The notes below the pieces were generated by a model that ran no database searches, had not been told where the DNA came from, and saw only the letters and a program-made list of their open reading frames with translations. A stretch of DNA of 64,000 bases from Persicaria tinctoria (Eukaryota; Streptophyta; Magnoliopsida; Caryophyllales; Polygonaceae), in NCBI GenBank assembly GCA_037127255.1, contig JBANSL010000004.1, forward strand, positions 7,378,001 through 7,442,000, read 5' to 3'. The translations under genes and the position numbers were made by a program. Positions within the stretch are counted from its first letter, which is position 1, and the number at the start of each line of letters is the position of its first letter. Below, piece after piece: positions 12,041 through 23,068 of this stretch.

Positions 12041-12372
12041 AAGTTCAAGCGCTCCTCTGCCAAGCGCTTTAAGTATGCGCTTTTCTCGTGTCATGTACAT
12101 CTTCTTTGAATGACATGTTAATAGCAGTTCATGTCATGTTCATCGTCTTTGAACGACAAGTTTGAATTTCCCATAATTACAAAGTGCGTGAACCTACTCA
12201 ATTACTCGTTATGTAGCATAATTTACAACTTACATATGTAAATAAAAATTTTAAAGTAAAAGATTTACAGAAATTTGAAAGATGTACAACTTAGAAGAGT
12301 AGTAAAAACTTGAAAATTTTCATTTCGCAACAAGAGGTCTATATAGTTCCTTAATGGATAATAATTATACAG
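12041..12372. other. Unassigned DNA between LINE and exon-like frame
   Basis: No coding similarity is visible. It ends in an AT-rich tract and TTATACAG, which would serve as a splice acceptor for the frame that follows. Confidence 0.35.
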
Positions 12373-12441
12373 ATATTGATCGGTGTTGCAGTAGCTGGTG
12401 CAGTTGGATTTATGAGTTCTTGTTTGTTGCCTATGCTGGCC

Positions 12442-13890
12442 TGATAGCATGCATTTAGGTAGGCATAATAGGTTGCATTTAGCTTAGTTAAGATGCATAT
12501 CATGCATGATTTAAGTAGAATTTGCATATTTGCTCTCTATGTTGGTGGAGTCGAAATCTACATGCTTTTATTGATTATTTCAGGTAATGGTGGATCCGAG
12601 GAGGAGACATGAGTTGATAACGCATTATTAGATGAGAATGCCTAGTTGATCGAAGAAGCTTACATGAAGATCTAAAGAGGTCCTGAGAAGAAGAAGTGAG
12701 CCTAAACGAAGAACAAGTCTGCAGAAGTTGTCGCCAGACATGCTCAACTTGTTTTGCACTTTTTGGAGGCCTCGGTTGTCCGATTGACTATTATGACCAT
12801 GCGTTGGAAAGCTCTTTCAGAGAGCTACAACTTTCATGTTGACGTCGAGAGCTGATTCAAGACGGAATTTCCATGAAAAGACCAATGCAGCGGCTGCCGC
12901 ATGGTGTGCAGCGGCCGCCGCCAGGGACGTTGCAAAAAGAATACTGATGCTGCGGCCGCAGCATACATGCGGCGGCCGCCGCATCTGCCGACAGCGTTTA
13001 TACGCTGCGTTTTGTTTAAAATTAAACCCTAGAACCTTTTGATTTCTTTTATGACCGACTTTGATGTTTTAAAAGGCCAAGTTTTATCTTATTTTAAGAA
13101 CTTCTATTCTACTCTTTCATTCATAAAACAACAGGAGAGAGAGAGAGAGCGATGTTCGCCATGGGCGGCTAAACTCTCTTCGTTCTACTTGCGATTTGAA
13201 GCTTTATTTGGATTGAATTGTGAGTTTCTAATTCTTGTTCCTTATTTCCTATATTTGAATGCTTCAACTTCTTTGCGCTTATTGATTTATTGTTTTGTTC
13301 TTTCTTGTCTGGCCAACTTGGTAGAATCAATTCAATTGCTAGGGTTTTGTAGATTCCTGATTGTGAACCTTAACCCAAGTGGCAAACTTATCCCTTTAGG
13401 GCTGATTGAACTAATTGGATGGGTAGGAAGTTGGATGTGTTGTTAAATCCTTTTTTAGGGACTGCAAATACCTTGGTTAATCTCTGGTCTTAAAGCTATC
13501 AATTGGGTTAAATCCTTCTTTAGGGACTGTTCGATTGATAAGGGTTTCTAAGACTGATTGGACTAGTAACTATATTAGGTCGGGACAAGGGCGTTCATAG
13601 GAATGACAAAAGGACAAGAAGAAGTTACAATATCAATTCAACCAAATAAAGTGGATAGTTGTAGGTAGATCGGTCTTCTCTAAATTGTTTTGCATCAATC
13701 TGTTTATAGTTTATTTTGTTTTCTTTCTTGTTTCAATCATCCAAAAACCCCCCTTTCACTAATTGGTAAATACACTTTGCAAAGGAATACTTGATTCTCT
13801 GTGGGATCGACCTCTTACTTGCTTGCTATACTAGTTTGTAGGTTTGAGTTTTATTTTGATACGGTTTATGCGACTAAAAACCGTCCATCA
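12442..13890 (+). mobile_element. Solo LTR, Athila-like gypsy
   Basis: The 1449-bp unit begins TGATAGCATGC, ends CCGTCCATCA and is flanked by an exact 5-bp duplication TGGCC (12437-12441, 13891-13895). The orientation is taken from a block near 12800 (GCGTTGGAAAG, then CTACAACTTTCATG) that is also in the Athila-derived LTR at 44681-46653. No internal domain remains, so LTR-LTR recombination has removed the body. The open frame at 13039-13446 lies in the LTR and is not a gene. Confidence 0.85.
12885..12985. repeat. GCGGCCGC palindrome cluster in the solo LTR
   Basis: Within about 100 bp there are several GC-rich palindromic words (GCGGCCGCCGC twice, TGCGGCCGCAGCA once, and GCGGCTGCCGC). They sit directly after the block shared with the other Athila-like LTR. 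Confidence 0.8.
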
Positions 13891-13958
13891 TGGCCCTAGA
13901 TGACTCTCTCTTGTTTTGCTTCCTCATCTCTTTTATCTTTGAGAAATCGACCGAGTAG

Positions 13959-15372
13959 TTCGGAAATGCTTTTTGGTCCCAATCACCAAACTGGGACACG
14001 GACAACCTGGGTCCATTTCTCTGAATCAGAAATTGAAGTAATTTCAATTGTTAACATCAAAAGTATCAAGCATTTGTTCAAATCTCCATACACAAAAACA
14101 CTACAAGGCATGTTTCTTATTAATGGAGTCACCAAGAAACTTCATTAATGCATGCCAAGTTGCCACAAATTCTTGGGGGATAATGCATTATTTGGGAAGA
14201 ATTGGAGTACTCCATATGAGGTATTGTTTCAGAATCTCATACTCCTGACATTGACCTTTCTCCAACCAATCCCAACTCTCTATCATCATCTTCCTCTTTA
14301 CTGACTCCTATCCTTGACATTATCCCTTGCCCAGTTGCCCCACTAGAAAATCCCACGGACAAACTCAAACCCCTATTTGGCAACATCACTTACTACATGA
14401 CACCTACACAAATCAACATGTCAACTGTTTATTCAGACATGACAGACAGCAAACCCCAACCCTAACCGAATGGGAAATTTCAAACCAAACCATTTCAATT
14501 CCGAAATTCGAAATTTCAGTCTCTAGCCCTAAACTAAAAATTCCAATTTAAAGGCTTGGAAGATAGAGCAGAGAAGAAGAAGGGTGAAGGATTGTACCTG
14601 GAATCGCAGAATCGAAGCCAATTGTGGAGATTATCCTCGACGAGGCTCGAAATCGCCTGAAGAAAGAGAGAGTGGAAGGACCTGCGTGAGGGAGGAAGGG
14701 CATGAGGCTTGGCACCCAAGCCCCCGACCCCCTTCCTTCTCCCTTCTTGTGGTTGCCTCAACCATGGCACCCGAGCTCGCCGAATGAGGCGTCTTCTTCC
14801 TCCTCCGGCCTTGTCGAGCCCGGAGGAGACGAATGGGAGGAAGAAGGACCAAGATGAATGCGCTCAAGCCCTCCCGTCGAGCCCGGAGGCCTGTCGCCTA
14901 GAGCCGCAAACCCCGCCTCCGAAGACGACGTCTTCCCTGCTTCATCGAACCCCTCATCCTTCCCTTCCTCTCTCAATGTTGCGCGCTTTTCTCTCTCCAA
15001 CCGGCTGCAGCCCGTGAGAAACCGGGTAAAGAAGGGTTACTTTGCAAATTTTTTTTTGGGGGGTTAAGCCCCGCAATCCAACCGGGTTTTTAGCTTAGTT
15101 TTGCAAATGGCCCTTACACTAAAGGTGCATATGGATAATGGATATGATGGGTTATAGTCTAGATGAAATTGAAAATGTTGTTTATATTTTCATGTATAAT
15201 TGCTTATATACCCATGAAATCTTATTTACTTGTTTATACACCCATTAAAAATTCAAAAATGTTTTTATATCCATTTAAAATATTATATATCTTGTTTAAT
15301 TAATCTAAAGATTTTAAACACTTATGAATTAAAATTTTATTTTAATATCTCATTTAACAAAAAAATATTCGT
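13959..15372. other. Unassigned DNA with a GC-rich segment
   Basis: 13959-14540 is AT-rich with a serine- and proline-rich open frame around 14235-14465 that I cannot assign. 14550-15020 is much more GC-rich, with open frames on both strands (for example 14709-15017 plus and 14758-15000 minus), none resembling a known domain. It may be the core of another non-autonomous transposon, but I found no ends. Confidence 0.3.
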
Positions 15373-15606
15373 TACTCCCTCCGTTCCAAAATACATAGGC
15401 TTTTGCTTTTCAGCACGCTTTTTAAGGAGTGAAAAACTTTATAAAATATCAATTTTTAATTATTTTTTATATAATTTGATACTTATTACTCATAAGTATC
15501 AAATTATATAAAAAATTAATTAAAAATGAACATTTTATAAAGTTTTTCGCTCCTTAAAAATGATGCCGAAAAGTAAAAGCACATGTATTTTGGAACAGAG
15601 GGAGTA
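15373..15606. mobile_element. Stowaway-like MITE, near-perfect foldback
   Basis: It runs TACTCCCTCCGTTCCAAAAT to the inverse complement, ending GAGGGAGTA. The two halves are nearly complementary along the whole 234 bp, so the transcript could form one long hairpin. Confidence 0.85.
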
Positions 15607-15624
15607 TCAATTTTATTTTATTTA

Positions 15625-16842
15625 AGGGAAATTCCGTTTGGTACCCCCGAGTTTTTGACAATTCCAGATGGTGTCCCACACTTTTTTTTTATCTGGATGG
15701 TACCCCTGAGTTTTGTCAAAAGTCCGGCTCATGCCCAAAACTCATAGTTTCTTCTTTTTAATGAACAAAACCACCCATTATTTTTATTTTTTCATAAATA
15801 TGCCCATTTACTTTTAACATTAAACAAAACTACTTATCATTTAACTAAATTCAAAACAAAATTGACAAGATCACCTTTATTTTTTAAAATTAATAAGATC
15901 ACACATTATTGCCAAAGTTGTAGAAAAAAATACCCATTCTTTCCAAATTTTTTTTTTGAAGAAAATCAACTATTATTTTTGACATTACACAAAAGATCCG
16001 TTACATATTTTTCATATTTTATAAAAAATAAATCTCATTATTTGTCAAATATTGCATGTACATAATCACCCATTATTTACAAAATTTTGCACAAATCCAC
16101 TATCTTATTATGTGAACAAAAATAGTTAACCTATACATTATAAAAAAATACTTTGTAAAACCATACTTTGTGTAAAACCACCCTTTATGCTTTAAAAAAT
16201 GCACAAAATCATTTCTTGTGTAATAAAAGAAGGTGTTATTCATTTCTTTTGTTTGGAATACATAAAACCTAATAAAATAAGAATGATTAATCTCTTATTA
16301 TATTTTTCTTTTACAAGAAGAAAAATAAATAAATAAAATTTACTTTTCTTTTTCAAAAAAATTATAATCAAGCATTTGGTTAAATTGATCAATCACATTT
16401 ACAAATGTTTAAAGTTAATGAGATATAAGTTAAATATTGTTTTGAAAAATAATATGTGTTAAAAATATTGCAATAAAATTTTTTGGAAATATTGCAATAA
16501 AAATTTTGGAAATATTGATCAATCACATTTACAAATATTGCAATAAAATTTTTGGAAATAATATGCGATTTTGTAAAATTTTAAAAAATAAAGTTGGTTT
16601 TGTCACTTTTGTGTTGAATTTTGTTAATTAATATGTAGTTTTGTTCAATGTTAAAAGTAAATGGGCATATTTATGAAAAAATAAAAATAATGGGTGGTTT
16701 TATTCATTAAAAAGAAGAAACTATGAGTTTTGGGCCTGGGCCGGACTTTTGACAAAACTCAGGGGTACCATCCGGACAAAAAAAAAGTGTGGAACACCAT
16801 CCGGAATTGTCAAAAACTCGGGGGTACCAAACGAAATTTCCC
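15625..16842. mobile_element. Long-TIR MULE-like non-autonomous element
   Basis: The ends AGGGAAATTCCGTTTGGTAC and the inverse of the right end match for roughly 290 bp inward (about 15625-15920 against 16545-16842) with scattered differences. An 8-bp direct repeat TTTATTTA flanks it. Terminal repeats of hundreds of bp suggest a Mutator-like element, although 8 bp is one short of the usual 9. The loop contains a short imperfect repeat of GCAATAAAATTTTTGGAAAT near 16470-16560. No transposase is present. Confidence 0.8.
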
Positions 16843-16969
16843 TTTATTTAATTGTTTCATATTTATTAAAATGTTAATATTTGGTAAATAAAAAAAATCA
16901 ATGTAAATTGCAATGATATAGCTAGTTTACTATCATAGTGGAAATTCCGTTTCTAATTTATTAATTGAA

Positions 16970-17209
16970 TACTCCCTCTGTTAATTAAAACTTGTCGTTT
17001 ACTATTCATGTACGTTTTTTTAAAACGATAAAAACTATATAAAATATTAACTTTTTTTACATTTGTTTTTATAAATTCATACTTAATAGTAATAAGTATG
17101 ATATTATTTTAAAAAATTATTATAAAAGTTAATATTTTATATAGTTTTTAACACCGAAAAATGCGTGCGTGAATAGTAAAACGTCAAGTTTTAATTAACG
17201 GAGGGAGTA
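16970..17209. mobile_element. Stowaway-like MITE
   Basis: It runs TACTCCCTCTGTTAATT to AATTAACGGAGGGAGTA with foldback internal sequence. It is almost identical to 54428-54668 and related to 33617-33857. Confidence 0.85.
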
Positions 17210-17304
17210 TTATTTTTTATTTAATAATTTAAATTTTGGAATATTATTTAATATTGATTCTAGAAAAATTGATATCATTTTAAAAAATTAAACATATATA
17301 TAAA

Positions 17305-17572
17305 TACTCCATCCGTTAATTAAAACATATTGTTTTAGACATTTACACATTTTTTTAAGAAAACAAATACTCCGTAAAAGCAAACAAAAATACACTTACA
17401 CCCCAAATCACTACTTTACTTAATTTTTCACTTTATTGAAAAATACAACTAACAATTCCTAATCATTAAAAGGGTAATTTTGAAAAGTAAATACCAAAAT
17501 ACCTAAAACGACATGTTTTTCTTAACAAGATTTTATTCCTAAAACGACATATTTTTCTTAACGGAAGGAGTA
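17305..17572. mobile_element. Stowaway-like MITE, second subfamily
   Basis: It runs TACTCCATCCGTTAATT to TTAACGGAAGGAGTA. It is the same subfamily as 7323-7538 and 55077-55815, with an internal partial duplication of AAAACGACATNTTTTTCTTA near its right end. Confidence 0.75.
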
Positions 17573-18168
17573 GAATTTATTATCACATTTTGAATAATCT
17601 CAATATCTCAATGTCATAATACTTAGTTAATGAAATAATATTTTCAAATATTTTTATAAAAAATATTCAACTACTAATTTGGTGCGGAGATCTCAATATC
17701 TCAATGGCTAGACCCTACTAGTCCACCAACCATTAACATCCTAATGGATGAGGGTGTTGAGTTCTCTGTTTGTCCGGAGATCTGGTGTGGAGAGGGTCTG
17801 GAATCGCCGAGCAATACGATCCGCACGTCTGTTGACTTCTCGGAAGACGTGTGAGAAGGACACCGCCTCAAAGCACTTAGCTTTGAAGGAGGAGAAGAAC
17901 ATCGGTGACGAGCATCTCGATCAATCTCCCACGGACATCCATCATCCTTTCAAAGCATTGATCATCGATTCATTGCAAGGTTGTCCCCTTCCATGGTGAT
18001 ATTGGAAAGACCGAGCTCTTTAGCCTTCAAGACCTCTAGTTTGAGAGCCAACGTCGATCGTTGATCGATGAACTTATGCCACAAGAAACCGTTTCACCAT
18101 GATGATGATGAATAATGAATCCAACCGTCATCGGGCTGAGGTCGCATTTGTTACTATCAGAATATATT
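17573..18168. other. Unassigned DNA with an 83-codon frame
   Basis: An open frame at 17748-17999 (plus strand) is arginine- and lysine-rich in its first half. I do not recognise it and see no promoter or splice support. Confidence 0.3.
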
Positions 18169-18720
18169 TTATTTGTAGGTTCCTTCTGGTGGTTTTTCCC
18201 ATCTAACAATTTTCCGTTTTCTAGGTGGGTTGGCTTTAAATGTTGATTTTTGGTCCTTTAGCTCAAGCTTTTTGGTATCTTCCCATTTCTTTAATGTTTG
18301 CCTTGTCGTGTATTCCCTGTTTTGTATTGTCGTCGAGTTAGTTTGGTCGAAAATTTTCATATTTCGATTTGTCCACAAACACCACTATATATATATGTTG
18401 TAACAAGAGTCTCCTTTTGTTTGTGGTTCAGTTTATCAAATATTTCTTTAGTGTTTCTCTTTATAGTTCTATCACTTATATCAATATCTTGTAGGACATG
18501 TTCAATTTTTGGTTATAAACGTCGGATGAGACTTATAGTGTACGTGATGACACTTAAATGAATAAGTGCATGTGTGGGAGTTTCTTCAACATGGTCGCAT
18601 AAAGTGCAATACGTTGAGATGCTAACTCCTTTATTTGCTAGTCGATCTAGTCTTGGTTTGGGATTCCGTCGAGATAGAGTTTCCATAGAATTTTTTTAAC
18701 CATTACTGGATGAATAACAC
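18169..18720 (-). pseudogene. LINE 3' part: zinc-binding and RNase H start, broken
   Basis: Read on the minus strand, 18720 to about 18580 gives a zf-RVT pattern (DRLANKGVS, then C-x2-C with a following THALIHL). The part up to 18169 gives WTNRNMKIF and a WEKPPEGTYK motif that precedes the first catalytic Asp of LINE RNase H. Stops and frameshifts break it, and the RNase H body is missing. Confidence 0.7.
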
Positions 18721-19025
18721 ATGCACACTTTTTTCTTCAATAAATAACAAACTACCCTATTTGTTAGGTTTAAAACAACATATATAAATGCACGCTTAAC
18801 CGCTTTTTTGTGCTAGTTTTGCTCAAAAGATCACCCTAATTGCTTATTAGATCAATTGTGAGTAGAAGCTTAAGTATTTATTAACTTTTAATGACACTCA
18901 AACAATCTAATTAAAATTTCAAATAATAAATCCAAGTTTATTGATTTATATGGTTTGAGATAGTTTTTATAGTTAAGTTCGCTATGAATTTAGATAACAA
19001 TTAAGTGTAATATTTTTTTATATAA
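18721..19025. other. AT-rich intergenic DNA
   Basis: Nothing recognisable. Confidence 0.3.
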
Positions 19026-19030
19026 GAAGT

Positions 19031-19196
19031 TGTTATGAAATCATGGTGGATGGTTCACCTCCCAACCATTGGCCTCCTTTAACCTCCCACCTCCGCCTAT
19101 ATATAAGGCTTGTAAGCTCACTTGGAAATACACACAAGTAATAGAGATCTCTCTTTCTCTGCCTTCTCCTACTCCTTTTTCATTCGATTTATAACA
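19031..19196 (+). repeat. 5' LTR of the copia element
   Basis: The 166-bp LTR contains CTATATATAAGG as a likely TATA box. It differs from the 3' LTR by two substitutions. Confidence 0.92.
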
Positions 19197-19322
19197 CGTT
19201 ATCAGCACGATCGACTCGATTAATAGATTATTTTGTGTGAAAATATCTCTATCTTTTTCGATTTCCCTTTCCAACCTGTCGTTGGATTGATCTCCGAGGA
19301 TTTGGCCGATGGAGTTGGCAAA

Positions 19323-20036
19323 TCAAAAAGACGACTTGAGGCTTATCGTCGACGCCTCCTCGGATCTGCGACCCCATGGACATTGAAGCCTCCCTGCGCA
19401 TCGGTTTCCTCCTCCGCAGGTCTTCGATGCTGAATCTGACGATTGGTAGGATGAGATTTGATGAACCCGATGGATCGACGGAGAACCAGCCCGAGGCAAC
19501 CTAGCCGATGGCGGAGACGCCTCTGTCGATGCGAGCAGTGGCCAGCGCCTCCTCGCAGCCATCGACTCGCGATCGTCATCGCAAGCCCTCATCCTGAAGC
19601 CATCGATTCCATCGTTCTTCTCCTCGGCGGGATGGTTTTTCCATTCGATCAAATTCATTCTGCTTCTATATGCATATATGTCAATTGTTTTTCCTTTGTT
19701 TTGTTTTGCGTACGGATTTCTAATTAGTCCTGTGTGTAGATTATAAGCCGTTGATTGACAACCGCCGCTAAGAAATCCGATCTCTCGACCCTTCCGCTTC
19801 CGAGGCCGAGTGCCTAGGGCCACATTCGGAGCACTGAAGTCTACAATCAGGATCCGCATCCCCAGGCCGCAGCCGATGTTCGATGTCTCCATCGAACCAA
19901 GAACCAAGGCCCAGTCGAGGCGGGCGATGGGGGTGGAAAGCGGTGAGTCGCCGGTGGTGACGGGCGAGCTTTGTTGTAGGCCGGTGGCGGCGAGTTCCTC
20001 CACCATTCTGCAAACCCAGCGAGGAAGATGAATCAA
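19323..20036. other. GC-rich copia leader with opposing open frames
   Basis: This segment is more GC-rich than the rest of the element and has a 237-codon frame on the minus strand plus shorter plus-strand frames. None resembles gag or a host domain. A plus-strand ATG at 19309 opens only about 25 codons. I treat the long minus frame as a composition effect or a captured fragment of unknown origin. Confidence 0.4.
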
Positions 20037-20179
20037 TTTGGTAAAGATTTGTTTTTATTACAAAATTAGCTCCTAAATTCCTGAAAATTACGGATTGGGT
20101 TGTGTTTTTCTGATAACCACAGACAAGACCTAAAACTTCCAGGGTTATAAATTTTGTCCCTAGTGAAGGTACCGATCTC

Positions 20180-20963
20180 CATCCCCGAAGCGATGAGATT
20201 GAACTTGTAAACCAAATATAAAATAAATTTATCCAGTAGATAAATCAATATCCCCCGAAGTGGATAAAAGTGAGGAAATTGAAATTATAAATCACTCGAT
20301 ATGATTAATAAATCTCATCCCCGCAGAGATGATCGAGCCGATAAATTTCATCCCCGTAGAGATGAAATTATATTTATTATTTATGTTTAGTTAATTCATA
20401 TGCATGTTAATTTTATTTTATTTAAACTATACGGAGTATTTGTTTTCTCTCATCCCCGAAGTAGATGAACGAAACCATCACATCTCCCGTAGTAGATGAG
20501 CGGACACATCTCTCAAAAGAGATTATTGTTCTCATCTTCTGAAGTAGGTGAATGAACAAGTCGTATCTTTAAGATAGACCGATTAATTTCATCCCTTAAG
20601 CGATGAACCAAATATTTTCATCCCTATAGTGATGCATCAATGATTATCCTTTTATTTTATTTTATTTACTTGTATTTGTATGTTATATTTTTATTCTTCA
20701 TCTCCCGAAGTAGATGAATAGACATATCTTCCGAAGTAGATGAATGATAAACCGCACCCTCGTAGGGACGAACCGGTAAACGTCATCCTTGTAGTGATGA
20801 TTCGTGTATATCCAGATAAACAAATCAACTATGATCCTTAATGTTTCTCAATCAGTTTCCCGCAGTAAACGATAAAATTGCATATAAGAATACCGCCTCT
20901 TGACGTAGGTGATAAAAGGTCTCGAAGATCTATGTTAAACTTTCTTGTCACTCGAAGTTGGCA
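20180..20963 (+). repeat. Series of mini-hairpins with a conserved 8-nt loop
   Basis: At least 16 short inverted repeats follow one another, most with stems of 4-9 bp and an 8-nt loop close to CCCGAAGT. Examples (stem, loop): 20249-20266 TATCC, CCCGAAGT; 20315-20332 TCATC, CCCGCAGA; 20344-20369 AATTTCATC, CCCGTAGA; 20481-20498 CATCT, CCCGTAGT; 20532-20551 TCATCT with one G-T pair, TCTGAAGT; 20588-20607 TTCATC, CCTTAAGC; 20697-20718 TTCATCT, CCCGAAGT; 20783-20800 TCATC, CTTGTAGT; 20855-20870 GTTT, CCCGCAGT; 20946-20963 TGTCA, CTCGAAGT. Both stem arms change together while the loop stays similar. Units are mostly 25-40 nt apart, with a few longer gaps. Confidence 0.85.
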
Positions 20964-21239
20964 TGAATTTTATTTACTTATTTAAGATTATTGTTGTTCA
21001 TATTCATGTTTCTTAATAGTAGTATGCTTTACTATTTAGTATTTATCTTTTACATAGTTTTATTATTATTATTCCCTTAATGCACCATATTGTGAGTTTT
21101 CATCAAAGCATGCATAAGAGCTAGAAGACTCTAATTTCATATTCTTATAAACTCTAGAAGAGTATAAGATCTTATTTCAAACATTTGTACTCTTGAAGAA
21201 GTACATGGAATATGGGTTATGGCATATTCAGAACTATTT

Positions 21240-23030
21240 TTATTTGGTTAGTACAACCAATATAAATAACCACAAAGCATAATCTGGTTTACAAGGTCAC
21301 TTCCTGACAATCCTCTAAGCATTGCTTGAAGCATGCCCCTCTTGTAGAGGGTGTAAAAGAGGTAATGGTTAAGCGCGCAACCAATGTTATTGTCATGGCT
21401 TATAACTAGGTCATCATTGTACGGTTAATTCTAATGTCCCGATGAACATTATGAATAAGGATAAAGTGTATCTAATGAATACATGTAGTTGGTCATTAGT
21501 TCCATACATGTAGTATGACACCAACAGAAGTTCTGAAAATACCCAGTTAACGGCATCTGATTAAATAAATGGATCATCATATACAAAGTTCAATGGTTAG
21601 AATGTTTTACCATTGAAACTTGTGATATCACTAACTAGAAGTTAGTTGATGATAAAATCTTATTCTTTGTGGCATTTGGTCGCTCAAGAAAAACAATGAT
21701 TTGCAAGATCATTGAAATTCACATGAATACCCACCAAAAGGACTAGAAGATCCTAGGACCGGAAGATCCTCAATAAGGGTGACCATACATATGTACGGCT
21801 TGTTCTCTTGGCAAAATAATAACAAGACCGTCTATAATAAAGAGTAAATGCAAAGTCTCTTATGTCTCTTGATCAAGTTCAATGAGACAACTACGAACAT
21901 AAAACATCGGCATATGGACAATGTTATTCCAATATAGATGCCTTAACACATTGGTCATATGAAAAGGCAGAGAATGTTTGAGGAGCATATAGTAGCTCAC
22001 AACGACCGAGAAGAGTCGTTAGTCAAATGGGCCCATGCAGTTTTGCATTTCGAATTTGACACAATAACTTCTCTCGAATTATCTCCAGAAGAGAGTGTAT
22101 GTTCCGAGGCCTCCTCCAAAATTAACTAAAAGACCACAAAGAAGTTGAATGATACATGGGGTTTGAGTCCCTAATGATATCAAATACCTCGAGCTTTAGA
22201 AAGGTGATCAAATGCTCGGTATTTAGGGGGAGGGGAAATGAGACTGTACTAAGAAAGAGATTGCATGAAAGCAACTTTTCTATATATCATTTGGGATCCG
22301 CGGATGAATGAAAGTGAACCAGAAGTTCAACACTTATGTACACCAAATGATAGTTACATGGTTTAGCATAAAGCCATCAAATGCATCTACTAAGGCCAAG
22401 AGAGTGACTAAGTCACATATATTACATTAGCTAGCTCATTTGGAGGTTCCAGAAGTAACTCCGAAACAAACAAAAATCAAGTGATTCTCAAATATACGAG
22501 AAGTGTTGAAGATCACTAGGCTCTCACTTTAGGATTCCCCGAAAGTGGAAAGAGCTCATGGGAATATGATGATCATCAATCAAATAATGGATGTCGACAT
22601 CGAAATGAAGGTAAAAGAGATAGAAAGAAGAAATTCATGCAAAGATGAATTCTTTAAGCATGATGCTATTGGACCCGTAGTTCCAACATCGAAAAGTATA
22701 ACATCATTGGTTTTAAGTGGGTGTTTATACAAAACCGCAATAAGCGAAATGAAGCTATAAGATATATAGCAAGATAGAAGTCTAGAATGGATTATCTGAA
22801 AATATATTCACCTGTAGTGGGTATAATCTTTGGGTGTCGATGAACCGACTCTAACACGTAATTGACAGGCATAGTAGTTATATACCCATATTGATCATGA
22901 ATAAAAGAACATAAGTGAAAATGATCGATTATTTTGAAATGCCCGAAGCATCAATATGAAAGCCTCGTCATATGTACACGACTAAACCAAAGGGTGCTTA
23001 TAGTACTTGAAGTATTGTGTAAGTGGTGAC
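21240..23030 (+). pseudogene. Copia pol remnants (integrase and reverse transcriptase)
   Basis: The GAG-pre-integrase region is visible near 21670-21790 as a broken frame with RKTMICKIIE and KILGPEDPQ. Reverse transcriptase appears near 22690-22830 with GFKWVFIQNRNKRNEAIRY and then a YSPVV motif after a stop, matching the copia pattern ending ETYSPVVD. Stops, frameshifts and deletions occur throughout and there is no YVDD box. The frame at 22545-22760 is out of register with the true RT frame. Confidence 0.7.
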
Positions 23031-23068
23031 ATAGTGTATTGAGTCCTGAAGTACTATACACAACGTTG

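Larger units (their letters stand above)
12373..13958 (+). pseudogene. Possible host exon split by a solo LTR
   Basis: A frame opens at 12373 just after TTATACAG and runs 23 codons to 12441, where the solo LTR begins. If the LTR (12442-13890) and one copy of its target duplication are ignored, the same frame continues from 13896 to a TAG at 13956-13958. The joined stretch is hydrophobic and alanine- and leucine-rich, like a membrane segment. I do not recognise the family. The frame is short and may have stayed open by chance, so this is a weak call. Confidence 0.25.

Noticed and set aside
13039..13446. A 135-codon plus-strand frame
   Set aside because: It lies inside the solo LTR with exact target duplication TGGCC.
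19323..20036. A 237-codon minus-strand frame as a host gene
   Set aside because: It lies inside a complete copia element, has no recognisable domain, and GC-rich composition alone lowers stop frequency.
20180..20963. CRISPR-like array
   Set aside because: Units have no constant spacer-repeat structure, the stems vary with compensation, and this is a plant retrotransposon leader.
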